Shown: positions 56,281 to 62,736 of the stretch, in pieces
Layout: each line of letters starts with the position of its first letter
Position numbering within the stretch: position 1 is the first letter of the stretch
NCBI GenBank assembly: GCA_902596985.1
Contig: CACJWR010000005.1
Location: 1-62,736, forward strand
Source: an uncultured Alphaproteobacteria bacterium
GTDB taxonomy: Bacteria; Pseudomonadota; Alphaproteobacteria; Rhodobacterales; Rhodobacteraceae
Direction of reading: 5' to 3'
Length of the DNA: 62,736 bases
The notes under the pieces: generated by a model
What the model saw: the letters and a program-made list of their open reading frames with translations, nothing else
Database searches by the model: none
What the model was told of the DNA's origin: nothing
Program-made: the position numbers and the translations under genes

Positions 56281-56969
56281 AGCAGAGAAAATCTTTTCAG
56301 TTCACAAAAGTAGCTATCATCCCTTTGCCCAAAAAGACAGATATCTAAAAAAGGTAAGGGATATCCGATAACTTTTTGAAAATTTAATTCTATTGTTTCT
56401 CGAATATTTTTCTCTTCACCCAATCTTATTTCTCCAGTTAATGTAATATGAAATTTATATTTATTGAACACATATGGATAACCCCACTTCTTTAAATTTA
56501 CCTCCTCCTGAAAATCAAGTCCATTAGATCTTCTTTTTTCTAGTTCTGTAGATGAAGGAGGTTTTCTAAACTTATCTAGAGATGAAACGCAATCATCTGC
56601 TAAAGATTTTAGCGCCTTAGTGCTTCTTTCAGGAACTAAAGCATAAAAGCTGCCAAGCTTTTTTAAGACTAGATTTCGGATTATAAACTTACGATGTCGC
56701 TTTGAAATTAATTCTACATCGCTTATTAGATCTTTGTATGAATATTTTTCTTTTAGTACAAATGGTGCTTTGAGTGTGCCATGTAAGCCATATATCCTTG
56801 CTTTTTCCGTGATAGACTTTAAGTTAACAAATTTCGGATTTTTTATTTTCTTGTGGTTGGTAATCTTTCCTTTCTTTGGATTCCAGCCTAACCATCGAGA
56901 CCCAACTTTATCGAGAAATGTATCTGGATAGGGAGAAAAATAAATTGCGTATCTGGAATAATTTGTCAT
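56277..56969 (-). CDS. DUF1045 2H-phosphoesterase of phosphonate clusters
   Basis: The 230-residue protein opens with RYAIYFSPYPDTFL and has two HxT motifs, HGTL at residue 63 and HITL at residue 174, the two-histidine site of the 2H phosphoesterase superfamily. DUF1045 proteins recur in alphaproteobacterial phn clusters. No PhnP gene, which opens the cyclic ribose phosphate made by PhnJ, is seen in this window. A role in that step is a reasonable inference. A weak left-facing pair (GTTTCAT and ATATTTC at 57003-57020) may be its PhoB site. Confidence 0.85.
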   Translation of the reverse strand: MTNYSRYAIYFSPYPDTFLDKVGSRWLGWNPKKGKITNHKKIKNPKFVNLKSITEKARIYGLHGTLKAPFVLKEKYSYKDLISDVELISKRHRKFIIRNLVLKKLGSFYALVPERSTKALKSLADDCVSSLDKFRKPPSSTELEKRRSNGLDFQEEVNLKKWGYPYVFNKYKFHITLTGEIRLGEEKNIRETIELNFQKVIGYPLPFLDICLFGQRDDSYFCELKRFSLL

Positions 56970-56980
56970 AAAAATGTCCT
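56963..56980 (+). promoter_or_regulatory. Pho box for the second phnM
   Basis: TTGTCAT-AAAA-ATGTCCT, with a TACAAA -10-like hexamer near 56991 and the phnM ATG at 57046. The box overlaps the start codon of the divergent DUF1045 gene, so PhoB bound here could affect both. Confidence 0.65.
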
Positions 56981-57045
56981 AATTACAGAGTACAAAAAAT
57001 TTGAAATATTTATATGAAACTTTTAAGTCAAACGTGTGAATTTAT

Positions 57046-58212
57046 ATGCATGAATTTATTTTAAGCAATGCTCGTCTAGTTCTGGAGAACGAAGTAGTAA
57101 ACGGAAGCATCAGGGTAGAAGATGGGGTCATTAAAGAGGTTAACTCCGGAAAAGGATTTATACGCGGTTCTATCGATTGTAATGGAAATTATTTATCACC
57201 AGGCCTGGTTGAACTACACACAGACAATTTGGAAAGACATATGCAACCAAGAGCAAATGTTAAATGGCCAATAAGAGCTGCGATTTTATCACATGATAGA
57301 GAACTAGAAAGTGCTGGTATTACGACTGTTTTTGACGCATTGCGGGTTGGTTCGATAGTGTCAGATAAACGGGGTAACTATCTAAAATATGCCAGGCAAG
57401 TTACGGACAGCATTAAGGAGCTGAGAGCAGAGAAAAGCCTGAAAATAAGTCATTTTACGCATCTTAGAGCAGAAGTTTGTTCTGAAACTTTGGAAATTGA
57501 ATTGGAAGAGTTTACCCCAGAAGATAGAGTTGGAATAGTTAGTTTAATGGATCATACTCCTGGCCAAAAGCAATTTAGAGACTTAGATAAAATGGCAGAG
57601 TATTTAAAGGGAAAATACTCTATGAGTCCAAAAGATTTGGAAGATCATTTTGAACGTCTTTATAAAATAAAAAAGGCTTGGGGAGATAGAAACCATGCCG
57701 CAACTTTAAGTGCGAATAAAAGACTTGGCGCTATTCTCGCAAGTCATGACGACACGACAGAGAATGATGCAATTACATCAATTGAAAATGGATGTAAAAT
57801 TGCCGAGTTTCCAACAACTGTTGAAGCTTCAAAGGTATTAAATCGATCATCAATCAATATTATCATGGGAGGACCAAACATTCTGAGAGGGGAGTCCCAC
57901 TCGGGAAATGTCGCCGCTAAGGACCTTGTTTCCATGGGTTGCTGTAATATTCTTTCATCGGATTATATGCCTTCTTCACTGCTAATGGGAGCGGTAAAAC
58001 TTGGAGATATTTTGGGAGATTTTGCAAAGGGAATAAAGGCGGTTACTGAGACACCAGCAAAAGCAGCTAATCTCAATGATCGCGGTTTGATTAAGGTTGG
58101 TATGCGAGCTGATTTACTTCTTTTTGATGTAAAAAATAATTTTCCTATAATTCAAAGGGTTTGGACTCCTAATTCTCCCCAAAGTCCACATATCTTTCAT
58201 GAAGGCCAGTGA
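57046..58212 (+). CDS. phnM: PhnM, ribose 1-methylphosphonate 5-triphosphate diphosphatase (second copy)
   Basis: The 388-residue protein is the canonical PhnM: SPGLVELHTDNLERHMQPR, HFTHLRAEV, MDHTPGQKQF, ASHDDTTEN, FPTTVEASK and IMGGPNILRGESHSGN are all seen. It removes pyrophosphate before PhnJ acts. It is placed with the C-P lyase genes, which makes it the likelier pathway enzyme of the two copies. Confidence 0.94.
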   Translation: MHEFILSNARLVLENEVVNGSIRVEDGVIKEVNSGKGFIRGSIDCNGNYLSPGLVELHTDNLERHMQPRANVKWPIRAAILSHDRELESAGITTVFDALRVGSIVSDKRGNYLKYARQVTDSIKELRAEKSLKISHFTHLRAEVCSETLEIELEEFTPEDRVGIVSLMDHTPGQKQFRDLDKMAEYLKGKYSMSPKDLEDHFERLYKIKKAWGDRNHAATLSANKRLGAILASHDDTTENDAITSIENGCKIAEFPTTVEASKVLNRSSINIIMGGPNILRGESHSGNVAAKDLVSMGCCNILSSDYMPSSLLMGAVKLGDILGDFAKGIKAVTETPAKAANLNDRGLIKVGMRADLLLFDVKNNFPIIQRVWTPNSPQSPHIFHEGQ

Positions 58213-58400
58213 AAAGGGATTTTAGTCTCTGAGTTATACAATAGGTTATTTTTAGCATCATATATGGTCACATATTCGAATTATATCACTATCGGGTTTC
58301 ATTTGACAGTAGATATCCATTAATTCAAATTTCCGACTTCTTCAAAAGGGTATAGACAATAAACTTAGCTGCAGACTAAATCGTAGACCAATGAATCTAT

Positions 58401-58427
58401 CTTTTGTAAAATGCAACTTTACAAGAG
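58401..58427 (+). repeat. Inverted repeat in the phnM2-phosphoesterase gap
   Basis: CTTTTGTAAA (58401-58410) pairs with TTTACAAGAG (58418-58427) with one G-U pair. It may be a hairpin or an operator. The 278-base gap (58213-58490) otherwise shows no clear Pho box or gene. Confidence 0.45.
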
Positions 58428-58490
58428 CTATAGAGTCACGTCGCGGGGTGGGGCAGACATTTAGACCAATAAAGTTTTCGAGAGCTAAAA

Positions 58491-59264
58491 ATGAAAAAAA
58501 TCATAGTCTTTTCAGATATTCACTTAAACTCTGCTGATGAACCAAGTTTAAAAAAATCATCTCAAAAACTTGAGAAAGCTATACTGCACTTGCAAGGCAA
58601 TCATAATGATTTTGATACGCTAGTCTTTACAGGCGACTTAGCGGATAGTGGTAAAATTGAAGAATATAGTGCCTTAAGAAATTTGGTCTCGGTAATAAAT
58701 AGACCCATAAAATTTATGCTTGGAAATCACGATAACCGAAAGAACTTCCTCGATGTATTTCCATACTACCAACCAGATCATAATGGATTCTTACAGAGTA
58801 GTGAGGCTTATGAAAATCTTGATTTTATATTCTTAGATACGCTTAAAGATCCTCACGATGACATACCCAAAAGCTGTGGTTACTTGTGTAAAAAAAGACT
58901 CGACTGGTTGAGTCAAAAACTTAAAGAAGCGGATCATAAAAAAGTAATTTTGTTTATGCACCATCCCGCTTTTACAACGGGAATGCAGGCTATGGACAAA
59001 CTAAAACTAAAAAATTCCCACGATTTTTTTTCAACTATAAAAAATTTCAATAATGTAAACCATCTAATATCTGGTCACATACATAGAAGTATATGTGGTC
59101 TTTACGAAGGATATAATTTCTCCACGTTCAAAAGCATAAATCAGCAAATGGTCTTAAAGTTCAAAGCCGATAGAGTAGAATATGCCAAAGGTGAGAATTC
59201 GGGATATGGCATTATCCTACTGGATGGTGAGAATTATACTATCCATAACGAAGAGGTAAATTAA
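58491..59264 (+). CDS. Class III metallophosphoesterase (CpdA/GpdQ type)
   Basis: The 257-residue protein has the full calcineurin-type metal set: FSDIHLN, FTGDLADSG, MLGNHDNR, FMHHPAF and SGHIHRS. This combination is that of the cyclic-nucleotide or glycerophosphodiester phosphodiesterases CpdA and GpdQ. Next to a C-P lyase cluster, release of phosphate monoesters from diester substrates is the plausible role. It has no signal peptide. Confidence 0.82.
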   Translation: MKKIIVFSDIHLNSADEPSLKKSSQKLEKAILHLQGNHNDFDTLVFTGDLADSGKIEEYSALRNLVSVINRPIKFMLGNHDNRKNFLDVFPYYQPDHNGFLQSSEAYENLDFIFLDTLKDPHDDIPKSCGYLCKKRLDWLSQKLKEADHKKVILFMHHPAFTTGMQAMDKLKLKNSHDFFSTIKNFNNVNHLISGHIHRSICGLYEGYNFSTFKSINQQMVLKFKADRVEYAKGENSGYGIILLDGENYTIHNEEVN

Positions 59265-59296
59265 TCCTTTTAAAAACCTTTTTTGCGATACTAATT

Positions 59297-59314
59297 CTAT
59301 TTTTTTAAAAATAG
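59297..59314. repeat. A/T inverted repeat between convergent genes
   Basis: CTATTTTT (59297-59304), TT, AAAAATAG (59307-59314). It lies between two gene ends and could act as a weak two-way terminator. Confidence 0.35.
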
Positions 59315-59326
59315 CAATAGGAGTAT

Positions 59327-59749
59327 TTATCTTGAAAGAAGCAGATACAAGTCGGGATTGTCTATCAACAGCATGGCAACTGCAGTACCACATATCGCGG
59401 ATCCAATCATTAGTGCTCTGTCGCTCCATTGCATGCCGACATATATCCATCCGATGGCACTAAAGAAATAACACAATTGCCCGAAAATATACATTTTTCC
59501 TGATGTAAGAAATACTCCTAATACACACAATATCATGGCTCCCCATTTAACATACCAATCTCTTGTACCAGTAGGCGTAAGAGGTTTAATGTCATCGTAC
59601 TCGCCTTGTAATTCCTCTAGCTCTTGAGCAAGCCTCTTTTTTTCAGACGCTAACTCCATTGCTAGTCTTCCTGCTTTAGTAGTTATATTATGTAATTTGC
59701 CGTCTTCGCCTAATTCAGTGATGGTATCAGCGTCTCTTTCCTTCGACAT
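59327..59749 (-). CDS. Conserved-looking membrane protein of unknown function
   Basis: Not recognised. The 140-residue protein starts with a charged segment (MSKERDADTITELGEDGKLH), a predicted coiled coil (residues 23-52), and then three hydrophobic helices (about 69-85, 88-105 and 110-135). ATG 59749 is chosen because AGGAAG precedes it; the longer frame from 59815 would cover its promoter. Confidence 0.6.
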   Translation of the reverse strand: MSKERDADTITELGEDGKLHNITTKAGRLAMELASEKKRLAQELEELQGEYDDIKPLTPTGTRDWYVKWGAMILCVLGVFLTSGKMYIFGQLCYFFSAIGWIYVGMQWSDRALMIGSAICGTAVAMLLIDNPDLYLLLSR

Positions 59750-59787
59750 TTTACTTCCTTTTGAAGATTTAAATTTAATCGCGCCAA

Positions 59788-59815
59788 AATTTAGCAATAA
59801 AAATAATTCAGTCAA
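59788..59815 (-). promoter_or_regulatory. Sigma-70-type promoter for the 59327-59749 gene
   Basis: On the minus strand TTGACT (59815-59810) and TAAATT (59793-59788) are separated by 16 bases, about 40 bases before the chosen ATG. Confidence 0.5.
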
Positions 59816-59893
59816 ATAAAAATTAAAAATAGTCTTACAATACGCTTCTAAAGTCCAATTTTAGAAATTGACTAGCTGCTACATCAATGTATC

Positions 59894-59966
59894 AAAAAGA
59901 AAAGGGCCGCCTGCTTACAACGGCCCAGTTGGGAGGGAAATACATACGTGTATTTGAACATCATCT
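59894..59966 (-). ncRNA. Candidate PhoB-controlled small RNA
   Basis: No gene covers this stretch. Reading the minus strand from a start expected near 59966, there is a perfect 7-bp hairpin (AAATACA, CGTA, TGTATTT; 59955-59938), an unpaired C-rich stretch CCCTCCCAACT (59937-59927), then a terminator. The terminator has GGGCCG (59926-59921) and CGGCCC (59909-59904) around an 11-base loop, followed by TTTTCTTTTT (59903-59894). A Pho box points into it from 59989-60006. Length would be about 70 bases. A C-rich single-stranded patch can pair with purine-rich ribosome sites, as seen in several alphaproteobacterial small RNAs. The exact start is an inference. Confidence 0.62.
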
Positions 59967-59988
59967 ATCTTTTAAATGTTAAAGATTG

Positions 59989-60006
59989 ATGACAATTTGA
60001 TGAAAA
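59989..60006 (-). promoter_or_regulatory. Pho box pointing into the candidate small RNA
   Basis: On the minus strand TTTTCAT-CAAA-TTGTCAT, with a third, weaker half-site CTTTAAC in phase. It points away from the acyltransferase gene on the plus strand, and no protein gene starts nearby on the minus strand; the nearest one has its own promoter beyond a terminator. Confidence 0.68.
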
Positions 60007-60096
60007 TTTGAAACCATCATTTAAGTTAATAATTATATTGTTCAATCTAATTTGATTGAAAAAGTACAATCAAAACTTGAGAACTTACTCACGTGG

Positions 60097-60114
60097 ATGT
60101 CATTAATTTTTCAT
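60097..60114 (+). promoter_or_regulatory. Pho box for the acyltransferase gene
   Basis: ATGTCAT-TAAT-TTTTCAT, 55 bases before the ATG at 60169, which is itself preceded by a GAGGCAGG ribosome site. Confidence 0.65.
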
Positions 60115-60168
60115 AAATTCATTAATTATTTGTTACATCATTTAACTATCCCTGAGGCAGGAATTTAG

Positions 60169-60998
60169 ATGTTGCAAAATAGAAGTCAGACACACCCTGT
60201 GTTTTCATTCGCCGATGGAGAAATGGGTGTAATTTCCAACAAAATAATCCGCTACTTAGAAAAATTAACGGGTCAACCGCGTATAGAAAAACTATATTTT
60301 GACTATGTAAATGATAATCTAAATCCAGAATATTTTTGGTCAGATGCGCTTGACCGACTGCGTATCGAACTAGACATCCGTCGAGAAGTTTCAAATGGAA
60401 TAATGGCATCCATACCGTCTACTGGACGGGTCGTGACCATCGCTATTCATCTGGAGTCATAGATGGACTTGCCTTATGCTCAATTATGGCCGAAGTGCGG
60501 CAGGACTATAAAATCATTACCCACAGGGTATTGAGACAGGCGCCAGCGGTAATGGACAAAATCCTGCCAATAGATTTTGCAGAGACGAAAATTGCGCTTA
60601 AAACAAATATGGAGTCTCGCCGTGGAGCTTTGGAACACCTCAGAAATGGTGGTGCACTTATAATCTTCCCAGCAGGCGCCATATCATTAGCGCCAAATAT
60701 ATTTGGAACTGCAAGTGATGCGCCGTGGAAAACATTTGTTGCGAAATTAGCGTTGCAGCCTGACACAACTACTATTCCGTTCTACTTTGAGGGACGTAAT
60801 TCAGCGTTATTTCAAATTGTGAGAAAAATAAGCTTTACGCTTGGTTATTCACTTATGTTTAGGGAAATTTGTAGAAGAATGGGGACAAATTTAACTGTCA
60901 CGATGCGTCCTTCTATACACAGTTCCAAACTAGCTGAAATGGAAAACCGGAATGTGATCACAGAATATCTCAGGCGCCAAACCTATGATTGGTCTTAG
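60169..60998 (+). pseudogene. Lysophospholipid/ornithine-lipid acyltransferase family gene, frameshifted at the active-site motif
   Basis: Two frames together make one member of the PlsC-like acyltransferase family. The first (60169-60462) has LTGQPRIEKLYFDYVN and IPSTGRVVTIAIH. The second carries SGVIDGLALCSIMAEVR, ITHRVLRQAPAVMDKILPID, GGALIIFPAGAIS, FYFEGRNSALFQI and ends YLRRQTYDWS. They meet at about 60446-60452, where the catalytic NHPxGVxDG motif should be; what remains reads AIH, then SGVIDG. About four bases seem lost. OlsA-like lipid enzymes of this family are induced by phosphate lack in some relatives, and a Pho box is present, so it was probably part of lipid replacement. A sequencing error cannot be excluded. 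Confidence 0.75.
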
Positions 60999-61244
60999 GC
61001 TATAAATCAGAGCTGGGTCAATACAGCGCCAAACAATCAGTAGGTTACCAACATTAGCTAAAGAAAACGAAACTAAAAGGTAGATTTATCTAACCCGAAT
61101 TAGAGATGGTTATTTTCTCCTTTGGCCTTTTCCCAATAAAACCAAGCGCTCTGAGAAACTTGGACTTTAGATTGAATGAGTAAATTAGGGCGCCTTTTTA
61201 TAGTATACAAACATAAGAGATCCGCCTAATTCAACCGCATAACA

Positions 61245-61901
61245 TCATTTCCTACCATTTTCAATTAGGTTACAAACAGCAAGTGCAGAAACTCCACCTA
61301 ATATTTGAAATAATATAAAAAAGGGAAGATCAGAGGAATTAATGCCTGAAAATGTATCCGTCAAGGTCCTAGCGAATGTTACTGCTGGGTTAGCAAAACT
61401 GGTAGAAGAGGTGAACCAATAAGCACCTGTTATATATAAGCCTACTAATGCGGGTACCTTTCTGGGACTATATCTTGATCCTAGCAATATAGTAAAAATT
61501 AGGCCAAAAGTCGCAACGAACTCGGCAATATAAATTGGTGAGCCCGTTCTTATCTTTGACGAAAATTGTATGATGCTTACATCAAACATAAAATGAGCAA
61601 CCCAGGTTCCAAAAACTGATCCCGCTATTTGGGAAAGTAAGTATGTAGAAAGCTCAACATTATTAAGATTCCCTCTTAAACGCATAACTAGTGATACAGC
61701 TGGATTGAAGTGAGCGCCCGAAACTGGAGCTAGAATTGTGATCATAACAAATAAAATCGCCCCTGTAGCTATGGTATTTCCTAATAAAGCCAAAGACTCA
61801 ATTCCTGCTGAAAGCCTTTCACTCATTATGCCTGAGCCGACTATCGTCCCTAATAAAAAAGAGGTACCTATAAACTCTGCTATGTTTTTTTTATATGTCA
61901 T
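61245..61901 (-). CDS. Aquaporin-family (MIP) channel of the arsenic-linked type
   Basis: The 218-residue protein has six helices and both channel signatures, GAHFNPAVS and FANPAVTFAR. The TSSTSFANPAVTFARTLTDTF region resembles the MIP branch that occurs in bacterial arsenic operons, such as AqpS of Sinorhizobium, which lets arsenite out. No arsR or arsC is adjacent, so glycerol or water remain possible. The 246-base gap on its downstream side (60999-61244) holds no gene I recognise. Confidence 0.8.
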   Translation of the reverse strand: MTYKKNIAEFIGTSFLLGTIVGSGIMSERLSAGIESLALLGNTIATGAILFVMITILAPVSGAHFNPAVSLVMRLRGNLNNVELSTYLLSQIAGSVFGTWVAHFMFDVSIIQFSSKIRTGSPIYIAEFVATFGLIFTILLGSRYSPRKVPALVGLYITGAYWFTSSTSFANPAVTFARTLTDTFSGINSSDLPFFILFQILGGVSALAVCNLIENGRK

Positions 61902-62071
61902 TCAAATCCGCCGTCACTTTTTGCTCTTTTACTTTTCAAGTCTTTAAACATGATATCAGATTATTAAACCTTATCTTCTTTTAAGCTTACTTATTAATAA
62001 TTTTTATTTTACAAAAGAGCATGGCAAAGTCCCAATCTACAATTTTTAAATGTCGGACATAAGTAGCATCA

Positions 62072-62736
62072 ATGGATTTAGAAAATATAGTTGTATCACT
62101 GGCAAAAAATAAGAGTGAAGATGTCCAAGGAAACTTAATAAAGATGGTTGGTGGCCACTCTAATCATGTTTGGAGGTATAAAGGAGCGCAGGAGATTGTG
62201 TTGAAAAAATATCTCAAGGTTCCTCAAGGATCTTTGTTTGAAAATTCATTACAGGAAGAAGAAAAGGCACTTAAAACTGTTAAGAAAATAAATATTGCAC
62301 CTAAATTTGTGAAATCATGGCCTGATCTTTCTATTATTGCCTACAGATATGTTGAGGGTATTCCTTGGCAAAATGACATCAAGGCAGTGGCAGAGCTTAT
62401 TTTGGAAAAAGAGAGGATCAATCCAGAAAAATTTAAGGAGGTCAGTTGTGAACCAGAGGAACTTTTGAAACAGGGAGATGTGTTTCTGGCAAAGTGCCAA
62501 AAATTGCCTAAAGTGAAAAGACCGCACCCGGAGCAGATCCCACCACTTAAAAAATTTTCACTCTTACATAGAGATATAAGGCAGAATTTGATAAGTGAAT
62601 TTAGAGGAGGCATAAAGTTAATTGATTGGCAAACACCAGCAAAAGGGGACATCTGTGAGGATATATTTTCATTTATTTCACCAGGTTTCCAGATACTCGC
62701 TAACGGAACACCTTTCTCCGCAAAAGACTTTAATAG
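62072..62736 (+). CDS. Aminoglycoside-phosphotransferase/choline-kinase-like protein, 3' end outside window
   Basis: The frame is open from ATG 62072 to the window end (221 codons). It shows a kinase-like N-lobe with GGHSNHVWRYKG and IVLKKYLK (ATP-site Lys), RYVEGIPW, the catalytic loop SLLHRDIRQNLI with its Asp, and the metal-site KLIDWQ. This is the APH family, which phosphorylates small alcohols or antibiotics. The substrate is unknown. It is divergent from the aquaporin gene. Confidence 0.72.
   Translation, partial: MDLENIVVSLAKNKSEDVQGNLIKMVGGHSNHVWRYKGAQEIVLKKYLKVPQGSLFENSLQEEEKALKTVKKINIAPKFVKSWPDLSIIAYRYVEGIPWQNDIKAVAELILEKERINPEKFKEVSCEPEELLKQGDVFLAKCQKLPKVKRPHPEQIPPLKKFSLLHRDIRQNLISEFRGGIKLIDWQTPAKGDICEDIFSFISPGFQILANGTPFSAKDFN

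Noticed and set aside
58300-58330. Pho box before the metallophosphoesterase (TTTCAT, TTGACAG near 58298-58311)
   Set aside because: The spacing does not fit the 11-base period and the site is about 180 bases from the gene.
58442-58456. A 15-base stretch that resembles the 5' end of initiator tRNA
   Set aside because: The next bases do not continue the D-arm, and no anticodon or T-arm follows. It could be a remnant but is too short to call.
59750-59815. Longer N-terminus for the membrane protein at 59327-59749
   Set aside because: It would cover the -10 and -35 elements; ATG 59749 has a good ribosome site.
61060-61200. Short frame on the minus strand downstream of the aquaporin gene (SKVQVSQSAWFYWEKAKGE)
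   Set aside because: About 40 codons without a start codon, ribosome site or recognisable family; treated as non-coding.

Overview
The window is a compact, AT-rich stretch of an alphaproteobacterial chromosome. Gene order and product types point to a marine relative of the Rhodobacterales: coaE-dnaQ, secB, a Tim44-domain protein, Smr and hslUV; rimP-nusA-ylxR-infB; rsmB-heparinase-purH; tsaD/hemC-hemD-mic60-hemY; an SDHAF4-type protein. Genes often overlap by 4-20 bases, which fits a streamlined genome. No rRNA, tRNA, CRISPR array or complete insertion sequence was found.

Bases 1-27,100 are housekeeping: DNA proofreading, protein export, the HslUV protease, translation and transcription factors, purine synthesis, S-adenosylhomocysteine recycling, tRNA modification and haem synthesis. 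Two genes here, smr and hslU, have their frames broken at homopolymer runs. hemD appears to start at a rare ATT codon.

Bases 27,200 to at least 61,000 form a phosphorus-scarcity region. In order it holds a phospholipid-to-glycolipid pair (plcP-agt); phoR-pstS-pstC-pstA-pstB-phoU-phoB; an arsenate-disposal pair (gap-arsJ); an aldehyde/alcohol dehydrogenase block; the phosphonate importer phnC-D-E-E with accessory genes; a first phnM; a chromate-type transporter; a Sel1-repeat protein; the C-P lyase genes phnG-H-I-J-K-L-N; a 2H phosphoesterase (DUF1045); a second phnM; a metallophosphoesterase; and an acyltransferase whose frame is broken at its active-site motif. The region is followed by an aquaporin of the type often linked to arsenic genes and by the start of a kinase-like gene.

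By eye I find PhoB-type direct repeats (7-base half-sites, 11-base period) before plcP, gap-arsJ, phnC, phnM1, the Sel1 gene, phnG, phnM2 and the acyltransferase, plus a degenerate one before pstS. One more lies before an unannotated minus-strand element that looks like a small RNA: a hairpin, a C-rich single-stranded stretch and a Rho-independent terminator. The simplest model is that PhoR/PhoB switches on phosphate and phosphonate uptake, C-P bond cleavage and membrane-lipid replacement. The same signal would switch on disposal of arsenate that enters through the phosphate transporter, and a regulatory RNA. The two observations I rate highest are this putative PhoB-controlled small RNA (about 59,894-59,966) and the Pho box in front of gap-arsJ.
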